From an uncultured Fluviicola sp. (GTDB taxonomy: Bacteria > Bacteroidota > Bacteroidia > Flavobacteriales_D > Crocinitomicaceae), in NCBI RefSeq assembly GCF_902168135.1, contig NZ_CABHOL010000008.1, positions 1-64,000 on the forward strand: a stretch of 64,000 nt of DNA, written 5' to 3'. The notes beneath the pieces were generated by a model that worked only from the letters and a program-made list of their open reading frames with translations, made no database searches and was not told the DNA's origin. Each line of letters begins with the position of its first letter. Positions within the stretch are counted from its first letter, which is position 1. Position numbers and translations under genes: made by a program. Positions 51,059-58,859 of the stretch are shown here, one piece after another.

Positions 51059-51961
51059 ATGTTAGAAAAATTTAGAACTGTATATAGGAATTATTTATTC
51101 ATTAAAATAATAACAGTAATACTTGTGGTATTCTTTTCAGTTGCGATTATCGTACCTCTGATAAGGATTGCGGAACTATTTGGGATTAATATCCGAGAGC
51201 ATACAGGAGTAAATTTTGATGTTAGTTTTGGAAACGTATTTTTCTTTTTTTTGTTCGGTTTATGTTCAATTGGAATAATATGGTTTGCACAAAAATATAT
51301 ACATCAAAAAAAATTATCCGAATTAGGATTTCAAGGTAAAATTTGGAGGACACTTTTGATTGGGTTTATTGTTGGTGCGATTTTGGTTTCTCTAAAAAAT
51401 AGTGTTTTAATCTTAAGCGCTGAGAATGTTAAGTATGTAAAAGTCATTCCTACGGATGTTTCCTTTCTAACTTATTTGGCTTACTATTTCTACTTCATGG
51501 TCGGATTCATTTTTTGGAATTCCTTTATTGAAGAATTATGTACAAGAGCATATCCGATTAAAAAACTAAAGAATTATATGAATCCGCATATAGTATTTAC
51601 AGTTATGGGATTAATCTTTAGCCTTGGACATTTTGTGCTTAGGGATTTTAGTCCCGGATATTTTCTAAGCCTTTTTATTTTTTCATACATTTTTTCACTT
51701 TTGTATTTCTACTCAAATTCAATTTGGTTGCCAATTGGTATACATAGCGGGGTGAATTGGGTAGAGTTTTCATTTTTTGGAACAAATTGGAAGTTAGGAG
51801 CAATTTACAATATTGAACTATACAACATACCTGATTGGTCATACAATTACGCAAATGTATTTATCCTATCCGGGTTTTTATTACTGATTATTTATTTGAA
51901 CAAAAAAGGCTTTTTCAATAAATACTTCTCAAGAGAAAATGAGTTGGAAATAAAGAACTAA
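51059..51961 (+). CDS. CPBP family intramembrane metalloprotease
   Basis: 300-residue membrane protein with about eight helices. The CPBP (CAAX-protease/bacteriocin-processing) motifs are FIEELCTRAYPI (EExxxR, about 159-170), FSLGHFVL (about 193-200) and IHSGVNW (about 229-235). Such proteases cleave within membranes or process peptides; some give self-immunity to bacteriocins. Codon use is much more AT-rich than in the neighbours, which suggests transfer. The ATG at 51059 is the only plausible start. Confidence 0.8.
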   Translation: MLEKFRTVYRNYLFIKIITVILVVFFSVAIIVPLIRIAELFGINIREHTGVNFDVSFGNVFFFFLFGLCSIGIIWFAQKYIHQKKLSELGFQGKIWRTLLIGFIVGAILVSLKNSVLILSAENVKYVKVIPTDVSFLTYLAYYFYFMVGFIFWNSFIEELCTRAYPIKKLKNYMNPHIVFTVMGLIFSLGHFVLRDFSPGYFLSLFIFSYIFSLLYFYSNSIWLPIGIHSGVNWVEFSFFGTNWKLGAIYNIELYNIPDWSYNYANVFILSGFLLLIIYLNKKGFFNKYFSRENELEIKN

Positions 51962-52011
51962 GCACTATAACACAACTAAAAAACAAGTTGAATAATTGTA
52001 AAATCAATGTG

Positions 52012-52452
52012 ATGACATTTACCATACAAGGGGAATCGGATTATCTCAGACTGACATATCTTGAGGTTTTTGGATTTCCTGATGAAACTGGTCATTGGGG
52101 CGGATACGATGCTCGTGTTAATCTGGAAATCAAGTCCCGAAATTTTCGGGTAAATGAGAGCTTTTACTCGAGTACCGGGGAATTATACGAATTTGCAGAA
52201 AAGTTGAACATTGCCAATCAGCAAATTGATGGAACCGTCGCTTTTAGTTCGTATGAAGGAACTTTGGAATTCACAATCAGTTACAATAAACTAGGACACG
52301 TGACAATCAAAGGGAGATTTTCCGAGCAAAATGATTTCTCCAATGAATTAATCTTTGAATTCTATTCTGATCAATCTTTTATCAGCAGATCCCTGGAAGA
52401 AATTTCGAAGATCACTGAAAAATATGGCGGGATGACCGGGGTAAAACAATAA
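52012..52452 (+). CDS. WapI-like immunity family protein (tentative)
   Basis: 146-residue soluble protein. YLRLTYLEVFGFPDE and HWGGYDARVNLEIKSRNF resemble the N-terminus of small WapI-type immunity proteins of polymorphic toxin systems, with beta-strands throughout. The match is from memory and partial. No toxin gene is adjacent. The start is the ATG at 52012; an upstream TTG at 51988 is less likely. It shares the AT-rich composition of the CPBP gene 50 bases upstream. Confidence 0.5.
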   Translation: MTFTIQGESDYLRLTYLEVFGFPDETGHWGGYDARVNLEIKSRNFRVNESFYSSTGELYEFAEKLNIANQQIDGTVAFSSYEGTLEFTISYNKLGHVTIKGRFSEQNDFSNELIFEFYSDQSFISRSLEEISKITEKYGGMTGVKQ

Positions 52453-52502
52453 TCATTACTCAACTATCCGATTGAGACTGCCTAATGCGCTCTTGGGCTA
52501 AC

Positions 52503-52545
52503 AAAAAAGCGAACTACTTCCGTAATTCGCCTTCTTCTGTTTTTA
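52503..52545. repeat. inverted copy of the tRNA-Lys terminator hairpin
   Basis: The sequence reads AAAAAAGCGAACTACTTCC, then GTAATTCGCCTTCTTC, nearly the reverse complement of the hairpin at 50654-50697 (a few C-for-T changes). The two copies bracket the AT-rich CPBP/WapI-like patch. It may be a mobile-element end or an independent terminator. Confidence 0.55.
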
Positions 52546-52575
52546 ATAGCTGTAAAGCATGTGAGCCAACTGAGT

Positions 52576-53853
52576 TTACGAGGCCGGAATCCACCTTCCG
52601 ATGGTAAGTGTTACATCCTGTCCTGATCCCACAGAGTAGTTGGTTTTGGATGGCACATTATTTCCTCCCGACCAGCTTCCTACATTCGGGTTTTCATCCA
52701 GGCTGAATCCATAAGCCATTCCCAGAGTTTTAGCAGAGTTAAGTCCCATAATTATTCCTCCGTGATTTTTTGCGCAGTGGAAAAACTTGGCGTATGCATC
52801 ATAAACACTCGGTTTCTGGTTGTAAGCATTGTTGTGATTTGTGTACCAGTTTTGAATGTTCGTCCATGCCGCAGAGGTATAACCATCAGAAATACTTCCC
52901 CCCTCGCCTACAACTCCGTCCAACAACACTCCGCGTGAAATGGCCTGGAAAATGGCGGCTTCAATTTGGCTGAAAGCATCGTATTCATTTTGATTTTCTC
53001 CTGTTTTGATCCCCCGTACTGCCTGCATGAATCCCTGATCACCGGCAAAATCACTTGCCGGAATGATTATCGTTAATTTGTTTGGTCCGTTAAGTGTAAA
53101 TTTTGTTCCGTCACTAGTCCCTGAATAGGTACCCACTGTGGCAGCGTTCAGGTAAAGATTGAGTTGATTTCCCTTTGTAAAAAAGTCATTGATGGTGTTC
53201 GTCCAATAACCGCTTAGTCCACTGGCACTAGTGTTAATTGCCAGCCAGTCTTTGGGCGAAACAATGGCAGAAAACTGACTCATGATCGAATCAGGATAAC
53301 CGGTACCTGTCGGACTGGTATACAATAATTGCGCGAATGCACTTCCCAGCGGATCTGAACCGGTAAACGTATTAAAAGCTGCTGCAATCTCCGGACGCGA
53401 AACAGCCGGAATCGCTCCATAGACCAGGGAATCGTTCGCTACCGTAAAGGAAAGATTCAAACCGAAAGAATCCACCGCAGATACATCGTACTGGGCATTG
53501 GGGCCAAATTCAAAAATGTCGTAAGGACCCGGAGGACAAACTCCCGGAGCAGCATTAAACGGATAGGCTGTATATCCGGTAGTCGGTGAAAGCGCCGCAG
53601 GTGTGGTTGTAATTTCCGTAACCAGGAACACCAGGCGGTTGTTGCCCAGGTTTGTTACATCCGGTACATTGACCGTCAATCCATCATTGATATTGATATA
53701 ATTGCCGGTGGTTGCTGTAAAATTCCCGTCCGTATTCAGATACATGTAAGCGTCTGACTGCTGGATAAATCCGGCAACCCAAACGGTATATTTAGAAGTA
53801 TCCAGGGAAGTACCATTTTTTAGAGTAATTGTATTAAGTGTAGTTGCTGACAT
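52576..53853 (-). CDS. GH64-like (beta-1,3-glucanase/thaumatin fold) protein without signal peptide
   Basis: 425 residues. The C-terminal part has YDAYAKFFHCAKNHGGIIMG and MAYGFSLDENPNVGSWSGG, resembling the YAKFxH...AYGFPYDD region of glycoside hydrolase family 64; DIFEFGPNAQYDVSAVDSFGL resembles the thaumatin-like DxSxVD segment. GH64 enzymes cut beta-1,3-glucans of fungi or algae. The N-terminus (MSATTLNTITLKNGTSLD) has neither signal peptide nor lipobox, so export would need another route or the protein acts inside the cell. Catalytic residues could not be confirmed. Preceded by the leader described at 53871-53944. Confidence 0.65.
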   Translation of the reverse strand: MSATTLNTITLKNGTSLDTSKYTVWVAGFIQQSDAYMYLNTDGNFTATTGNYININDGLTVNVPDVTNLGNNRLVFLVTEITTTPAALSPTTGYTAYPFNAAPGVCPPGPYDIFEFGPNAQYDVSAVDSFGLNLSFTVANDSLVYGAIPAVSRPEIAAAFNTFTGSDPLGSAFAQLLYTSPTGTGYPDSIMSQFSAIVSPKDWLAINTSASGLSGYWTNTINDFFTKGNQLNLYLNAATVGTYSGTSDGTKFTLNGPNKLTIIIPASDFAGDQGFMQAVRGIKTGENQNEYDAFSQIEAAIFQAISRGVLLDGVVGEGGSISDGYTSAAWTNIQNWYTNHNNAYNQKPSVYDAYAKFFHCAKNHGGIIMGLNSAKTLGMAYGFSLDENPNVGSWSGGNNVPSKTNYSVGSGQDVTLTIGRWIPAS

Positions 53854-53870
53854 AAGCTATCATTTTTTAG

Positions 53871-53944
53871 TCCTACTCGTATGGCTTTTCGGGTTACGCC
53901 TCCTGTTGAGTTGACCGAACAGGAACAGCTTTTATTTCAAGTGG
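53871..53944 (-). promoter_or_regulatory. conserved leader element, copy A
   Basis: Lies 17 nt before the ATG of the GH64-like gene. On the minus strand it has a TCCTGTT/AACAGGA hairpin with loop CGGTCAACTC, then AGGAGGCG, the box AACCCGAAAAGCC, and a small hairpin with loop CGAG. ACTC in the first loop can pair with GAGT in the second (possible pseudoknot). Copy B at 54577-54653 is nearly the same, with differences mostly in loops or matched arms. Confidence 0.6.
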
Positions 53945-53952
53945 TTTTATTG

Positions 53953-53988
53953 TAAAACCGGCCCTGACAAAAAGCAAGAGCCGGTTCT
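53953..53988 (-). terminator. terminator after the AidA/PixA-like gene
   Basis: AACCGGC (53956-53962) and GCCGGTT (53980-53986) form the stem; on the minus strand a TTTTA tail follows. It lies 20 bases after the stop of the gene at 54008. Confidence 0.7.
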
Positions 53989-54007
53989 TCAGTGTATTTC
54001 CGGTCAA

Positions 54008-54559
54008 TTAGTTATTAACGTTAATGAACGGATCCCAAAGATAGTAGCCAATAACAGCTCCGGTTTGGGTATTTAATACTGCAAAAGACATGTTGTATTG
54101 TGTCGATCCTGCTCCGTTAACCTGGAACAGCCATTGCGCACAAATAAATGTATTCGGGTTACCGGCATTCGGATACCCGGAAGGAATTTTATTGGCAAAT
54201 TGCGGTTGACTTCCTGATCCTCCGGATTGGAGGCAGTAGTTTGTCCATTCCGCCGTGTTCGGACCTAAACTTCTTACGTTGGCATTACTTAATGCTGTGT
54301 TGTAAAGTACCGGGTAATAATTTTGACCTGCTCCGGGAGCTGAAATAGTGAAGACAATTTCATCCCCGACATTAGCAGAAATGGTTAATTCTGATCCGCC
54401 CTGGTCATTTACAACAGCACTTCCCTGTGCCATCATTTCTACGTAAACATCAGAAGAACTATAGCTTCCCAAGCTAATTGGAGCATTCCACGAACCTCCC
54501 GGTTTACTTTGTGCGAGTGTAATTGCGTCGACTGTAATTGCGACAAAAATTTGTGCCAT
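54008..54559 (-). CDS. AidA/PixA family (inclusion body) protein
   Basis: 183 residues, beta-rich, without signal peptide. It opens MAQIFVAITVDAITLAQ (compare VDILVVIDTE in PixA/AidA) and closes with TGAVIGYYLWDPFINVNN, the YYxWDPFI family ending. Proteins of the family form crystalline inclusions or are controlled by quorum sensing in other bacteria; function unknown. The segment WTNYCLQ carries one of two cysteines. It is preceded, at the same 17-nt distance, by the same leader as the GH64-like gene, so the two are probably co-regulated. Confidence 0.72.
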   Translation of the reverse strand: MAQIFVAITVDAITLAQSKPGGSWNAPISLGSYSSSDVYVEMMAQGSAVVNDQGGSELTISANVGDEIVFTISAPGAGQNYYPVLYNTALSNANVRSLGPNTAEWTNYCLQSGGSGSQPQFANKIPSGYPNAGNPNTFICAQWLFQVNGAGSTQYNMSFAVLNTQTGAVIGYYLWDPFINVNN

Positions 54560-54576
54560 AATGGGTAGTTTAAATT

Positions 54577-54653
54577 TCCTTACTCATAAGGCTTTTCGGG
54601 TTCCGCCTCCTGTTTGAGTTGACTGAACAGGAACAGTCTGTTTTTTGAGTGGT
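54577..54653 (-). promoter_or_regulatory. conserved leader element, copy B
   Basis: Lies 17 nt before the ATG of the AidA/PixA-like gene. Same order as copy A: TCCTGTT/AACAGGA hairpin with loop CAGTCAACTCA, AGGAGGCG, AACCCGAAAAGCC, then a CCTTA-TGAG-TAAGG hairpin. The last stem differs in sequence but not in pairing from copy A. The sequence upstream (54654-54740) contains CTTACTTTG on the minus strand, one change from the -7 consensus. Confidence 0.62.
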
Positions 54654-54867
54654 CCAGCTCCACTGCTATAAGGTTGCAACACTTACTGAACAAGACAAAG
54701 TAAGAGCAATATGATGGGAATTCTTTACACAGAAATACCGGTTTTAAAAAACAGGTATTTTTATCTGGTTTTTAGATTTAGAGGTATGATTATTTTGAGA
54801 ACTTATTTATACTTATAAATTCAGCACAAGTATTTATATTTGATGTCAAATACTAAAAACACATTTT

Positions 54868-55371
54868 ATGAACCCACAACTCCACGATTCAACTGAACAT
54901 TTCCGTATATCTGTTCCTGAAGCCGATACCAGAATTAATCGCTGGCAAAATGAAAATTACATCCTCGTTCCAAAAAATTTTGAAGGCTCATTCCCCCCGG
55001 GATATAGACCGCTTGAAATTAATTCGTTCAGCCTTTCGGTAGAGGACCTGCTTCATTTGACAGAGCGCATAAAGACTTACAATCTAAATGAATCCGGAAA
55101 AGATAACTATCCGATATCGGGATTTGCCTGCCGACTTGGAATAAAGGACTATATCAATGAAAAGGGAGAGCAAGAACCGCTTCCTTGCTTATTGATCGAA
55201 CCGCTTCTTGATTTTGAACGCAATGATAACCCCGACAATCCAATAGCGGCAAATCCCGGTGAACTGTTGGAAAGAATCCCCGAAGAGGTACATGGCAAGA
55301 TCGTAGATTATTCAGCCATTTATGATTTCAGTTATCCTTGTCCCCCTACCTGTCCAACCAAGAAAGACTAG
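54868..55371 (+). CDS. hypothetical protein
   Basis: 167 residues, soluble, no signal peptide, no recognised domain. It contains many aromatic and Pro residues (YRPLEINSFSLSVEDLLHL, YPCPPTCPTKKD at the end with a CPPTC motif). A TATATTTG box at 54835-54842 matches the -7 consensus 26 bases before the ATG. The next gene, a membrane protein, begins 13 bases downstream, so the two may be cotranscribed with the kinase pair. Function unknown. Confidence 0.6.
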   Translation: MNPQLHDSTEHFRISVPEADTRINRWQNENYILVPKNFEGSFPPGYRPLEINSFSLSVEDLLHLTERIKTYNLNESGKDNYPISGFACRLGIKDYINEKGEQEPLPCLLIEPLLDFERNDNPDNPIAANPGELLERIPEEVHGKIVDYSAIYDFSYPCPPTCPTKKD

Positions 55372-55384
55372 GATTTCAGGTTGA

Positions 55385-56029
55385 ATGGAGCTAAAAGCGT
55401 TTTTATTTAATTATGGTCCCTGGATTATTATCGCTCCTTTTGTACTGGCTGTTGTCCGATACAATCACTTAAGCAAGGAATTGAAAATAATTACCTGGTA
55501 CCTGGTTCTGTCGGTGGTAACACAGGCAGTATCTTTATTGCTATGGAAAAAAAGCATCAATAACCTGCCATTGCTGCACGTGTTTACCCTTCTTGAATTC
55601 CTATTATTGTTCACATATTATTCTTTCCAGAGCAAACCGTTTCTTCCACGTTTTTGGCTTTACCTGGTAATGATTTTGTTCCTTTCGTTCTCCGTTTTGG
55701 ATGCCTTTGTCCTTGAAAACCTCCACAACTTTAATATTTACACCCGCTCATTGGAGGCTTTTATCTTCATCGGCTGTTCCGTTCATTGGTTTATACGTTC
55801 ACTGACCATTGAAAGTGAAGTTGATTTCCCTGAACAAAACGCTTTGAAATACCTAAATGCAGGTTTCTTTATTTATTTCTCAGGGTCTCTGATTTTGTTC
55901 GCTTTCAGTAATTACATCAATTACCTGGGACAGCCTTTGTTAATGAATATCTGGACACTGCATACACTTTTATTGATTGTTCTTTATCTATTTATATTCA
56001 CCGGATTTTGGAAAAACAGCAGGAAATAG
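55385..56029 (+). CDS. seven-helix membrane protein
   Basis: 214 residues with seven hydrophobic helices (about 10-28, 40-57, 64-82, 95-113, 120-138, 150-172 and 183-205). No catalytic motif. It overlaps the histidine kinase gene by 22 bases, as membrane sensor partners of NarX/DesK-like kinases sometimes do, so a role as sensory or accessory part is possible. Confidence 0.7.
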   Translation: MELKAFLFNYGPWIIIAPFVLAVVRYNHLSKELKIITWYLVLSVVTQAVSLLLWKKSINNLPLLHVFTLLEFLLLFTYYSFQSKPFLPRFWLYLVMILFLSFSVLDAFVLENLHNFNIYTRSLEAFIFIGCSVHWFIRSLTIESEVDFPEQNALKYLNAGFFIYFSGSLILFAFSNYINYLGQPLLMNIWTLHTLLLIVLYLFIFTGFWKNSRK

Positions 56030-56805
56030 ACTTTTATTACGGCATAATTATAACAATGGCTGCATTCTTTCTGATAGCCTGCGGAGCCATTTTATTTTTT
56101 ATCCGTTATCAGAAAAACCTGTTGAAAAAACAGGAAGAGTTGTTTCGAATGGAGGCCGAACACCGGAAAGAATTACTGAGCAGTAATATCCAATCAGCTG
56201 AGGAAGAACGTTTACGCATTGCGCGGGATGTTCATGATGAACTGGGCGGAATTTTTTCTACGCTCTCTCTTTCCATTCAACAATTAAATCCGGAAGTTGA
56301 AAAAAATAAAGAAACCCTTCAACAAAGTAAGCTGCTCATTCAAACCGGCATAAACAGTGTTAGGCGTATTTCACATGCCATTATCCCCTTTGAGCTGGAA
56401 TTACTCGGTCTGGACCAAACCCTGAGCAATTACACGGAATCTGTTTCAAACGCATCCGGAATTGAAATTCACTATGAATTCGAAGATGTACCTGAGGAAA
56501 TGAATCCAATGGTAGCCTTAGCCGCCTATCGGATCATCCAGGAATTGCTTAACAATACTTTAAAGTATGCCAGGGCCGGATCCGTATCAATCAGTTGCCG
56601 CGGTTCAAAAACCCTTTTACATCTGAACTATAGTGATAACGGAATTGGTGTCGATTTAACCGACAAAAAAATAAAAAGAGGCATCGGTATTAAAAACATT
56701 GAAAGCCGTGTTCTCGCACTTGACGGAAACGTGCATTTTAATTCTTCTCCCGGCCAGGGATTCAATTGCGAAATAAGTTTACCTTCCAATCAAACAAAAG
56801 AATGA
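56008..56805 (+). CDS. NarX/DesK-type sensor histidine kinase
   Basis: 265 residues. One transmembrane helix (about 10-32), coiled coil, HisKA_3 with IARDVHDELGGIFSTLSLSI (His about 76), and HATPase_c (about 165-262; AYRIIQELLNNTLKYARAG, YSDNGIGVD, GIGIKNIESRVLALDG). Starts at TTG 56008, overlapping the previous gene; an ATG at 56056 would cut the helix. It lacks an extracellular sensor domain, so the seven-helix neighbour may provide the signal. Partner regulator follows with a 4-base overlap. Confidence 0.86.
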   Translation: MEKQQEIDFYYGIIITMAAFFLIACGAILFFIRYQKNLLKKQEELFRMEAEHRKELLSSNIQSAEEERLRIARDVHDELGGIFSTLSLSIQQLNPEVEKNKETLQQSKLLIQTGINSVRRISHAIIPFELELLGLDQTLSNYTESVSNASGIEIHYEFEDVPEEMNPMVALAAYRIIQELLNNTLKYARAGSVSISCRGSKTLLHLNYSDNGIGVDLTDKKIKRGIGIKNIESRVLALDGNVHFNSSPGQGFNCEISLPSNQTKE

Positions 56806-57455
56806 TGATTAACATTGCTATAGCAGAAGACCAGGTACTTTTCCGTAAGGGAATTATATCATTGTTAAATGCAGTAACTGATTTAAGGGTTGTATTGGAA
56901 TGCAACAACGGCGAAGATCTGCTTCAACAGCTCGATGCCTGCCCGGAAACTATTCACGCAGCCCTCATTGATATTAATATGCCGGTATTAAACGGATTAG
57001 AAACCATGAAGATCATGCGGGAAAAACACCCGGACATCCGGAATATCATACTGACCATACACGAAGAAGAAAGATACATTCAAGCCATGGTTGAAGCCGG
57101 GGCAAATGCTTACCTGGCTAAGAATGCTGACTTCAGTGAGGTGGAAAAAGCAATTCGGGCGGTTGTGGCAAACGACTATTATTTTAACGAGCAAACCATC
57201 AAGGCCATGCATCATTTTATGCATGGAAAAAAACAAAAAGTAGTACTTGGAGAAATGGATATTACGCGCCGGGAAAGAGAAGTGCTAGAACTTATCTGCC
57301 AGGAAAACACGAGCCTGGAAATCTCCCAAAAATTATTCATTAGCGAAAGCACCGTTAATGGTCACCGAAATAATTTATTACTTAAAATCGGCTGCAAAAA
57401 CACCGCAGGATTGGTATTGTTTGCTATTCGGCATAACATTTACCGGATCCATTGA
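56802..57455 (+). CDS. NarL/FixJ-type response regulator
   Basis: 217 residues. Receiver domain 1-120 (IAIAEDQVLFRKG, ALIDINMPVLNGLE with Asp about 56, ILTIHEEE and YLAKNADF) and LuxR helix-turn-helix (about 150-212; ITRREREVLELICQENTSLEI, SESTVNGHRNNLLLKIGCK). ATG 56802 overlaps the kinase stop as ATGA; a second ATG lies one codon later. It is the partner of the preceding kinase. Confidence 0.91.
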   Translation: MMINIAIAEDQVLFRKGIISLLNAVTDLRVVLECNNGEDLLQQLDACPETIHAALIDINMPVLNGLETMKIMREKHPDIRNIILTIHEEERYIQAMVEAGANAYLAKNADFSEVEKAIRAVVANDYYFNEQTIKAMHHFMHGKKQKVVLGEMDITRREREVLELICQENTSLEISQKLFISESTVNGHRNNLLLKIGCKNTAGLVLFAIRHNIYRIH

Positions 57456-57503
57456 ATCTTAAAGAGATCTGAGAATACTGTTTTCCAAACAGAACCATAC
57501 TTT

Positions 57504-57535
57504 CCCAAAATGAAAACACGTTTTTTCATTTTGAA
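57504..57535. repeat. AT-rich hairpin downstream of a NarL-type regulator gene, copy 2
   Basis: CAAAATGAAAACACG and TTTTTTCATTTTG form a stem; relative to 42224-42255 the arms changed AATT to AATG and its complement, so pairing is kept. It lies 49 bases after the regulator stop. The remainder of the 57456-57758 gap holds no gene I can support. Confidence 0.45.
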
Positions 57536-57758
57536 AACAACTTCCGTTTTTGGCACACCCTGCTATCCTTCCCTATCCCAGTTCCCACAAAGGCTTTAAC
57601 ATTTGTTTACGGAATACGGTACGAAATTTCGAAAGAATCGGATGTTGAACTGCTAAAACATTCAACCGTGAGGAAATCATAGTCCATATAGATCACTCAG
57701 CGCGGAAAATAGATTGAACAGCAGGAAAGCGCCCATTTTACAAACAAAAACAAACGTC

Positions 57759-58211
57759 ATGGAAAAGCAGCCATTCTTCGGATTACGTATTCAGGTACTG
57801 GACGACAATCCATTTTATACGACACTCTATAAACTGCAGCTGGAACGCGAACTGCTTACGGCATATGCCATGCACCAAAATCATTTCAAGATCAGTACAT
57901 ATACGGATTCCAAGGCATTTCTATCCGACTTGCCGGGCATCCATTCCATTATATTCCTGGATTACAACCTGGGAGCAAACCTCACCGGTCTGGACATCAT
58001 GGACAAGATCAAAAAGAAAACTTCTTTGGCGAAAGTTTATATTGTCACTGACGAGAACAATTCATTCATACTGCGCTCCTGCCTGGATGCGGGTGCTGAC
58101 GGTATCATCTTTAAAAACAATGAATTGATGGAACTTTCCCTGATGGTTATCCAACAGACATTGAGCAGCAACGAATTCCCTTACCAATTGAATATTCCGG
58201 GGAGCAATTAA
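57759..58211 (+). CDS. single-domain response regulator
   Basis: 150 residues, a receiver domain only. Acidic pair in RIQVLDDNPFYT (about 9-20), phosphoacceptor Asp in SIIFLDYNLGANLTG (about 68), Thr in VYIVTDENN and Lys in IIFKNNELM. No output domain, so it likely acts by protein contact or as phosphate sink. Start at ATG 57759; the frame reaches further up but with unlikely residues. It follows the NarL-type pair and may work with it. Confidence 0.83.
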   Translation: MEKQPFFGLRIQVLDDNPFYTTLYKLQLERELLTAYAMHQNHFKISTYTDSKAFLSDLPGIHSIIFLDYNLGANLTGLDIMDKIKKKTSLAKVYIVTDENNSFILRSCLDAGADGIIFKNNELMELSLMVIQQTLSSNEFPYQLNIPGSN

Positions 58212-58314
58212 CAGCTAAATAGAATCCGTTTGCTAAACAGGTATGACCGTTTAGGTTTTTGTTAAAAATCCGGTTTTCAAAAGAGTTAGATTCGATAAAC
58301 TCTAATCTCAATTT

Positions 58315-58821
58315 ATGAAAACGCTCATACCTTTCAGCTTAATGATCTGGGCACTTATGCTCGCTCCTGTTTCGTTCGGTGAAACAGATACTCTCTTAAT
58401 CAATAACAACATTCCGGCATGGGTAAAACCCATTTTGGAAAAATCGGAAATGGCTCAAAAGCACCAGATTCTGACAGACTTCAATCCCTTTTATTTTGAG
58501 GCTGATTTCTCCGGAGACGGACAAGTAGATATTGCCTTCTTTGTAGAGAACAAAATCGACAAAACAAGAGGTGTTATGATTATCAACAATGTCAAAAACC
58601 TCGTTTACGTGATTGGCTGCGGAACAGCTACCGACATGGGAACTTCGCTTTCCTGGACAAAACGCTGGTTCATCTACCGCAACAAATACATTATGAATGA
58701 CGGAAACAAGAAAAAGATCACTTTAAAGCTTCCGGCTATTCAACTAATCCGGACCGACACCAATAGTTTGGTCATTTACTGGACCGGGAAGAAATACAAA
58801 ACGTTTATGCAGCAGTCATAA
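58315..58821 (+). CDS. hypothetical secreted protein
   Basis: 168 residues with signal peptide (1-22, ending SFGE). FYFEADFSGDGQVDIAFFVEN (about 62-82) looks like a single FG-GAP-like calcium loop (DFSGDGQVD). The rest is beta-rich without known family. A TAGATTCG box at 58287-58294 may be its -7 element. It ends just before a perfect palindrome. Confidence 0.62.
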   Translation: MKTLIPFSLMIWALMLAPVSFGETDTLLINNNIPAWVKPILEKSEMAQKHQILTDFNPFYFEADFSGDGQVDIAFFVENKIDKTRGVMIINNVKNLVYVIGCGTATDMGTSLSWTKRWFIYRNKYIMNDGNKKKITLKLPAIQLIRTDTNSLVIYWTGKKYKTFMQQS

Positions 58822-58823
58822 CA

Positions 58824-58859
58824 ACCTGTAGGGGCGCGATTAATCGCGCCCCTACAGGT
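58824..58859. terminator. perfect 36-bp GTAGGGG-type palindrome
   Basis: ACCTGTAGGGGCGCGATT and its exact reverse complement meet without a loop. It separates two convergent genes, overlapping the stop of the thioesterase gene by one base. It shares the GTAGGGG...CCCCTAC arms with 2052-2088 and 35656-35683. Confidence 0.75.

Noticed and set aside
53854-53863. Tiny upstream frame (nine codons, from ATG 53863) overlapping the GH64-like start
   Set aside because: No ribosome-binding signal and no counterpart before the AidA/PixA-like gene, so it is probably chance.
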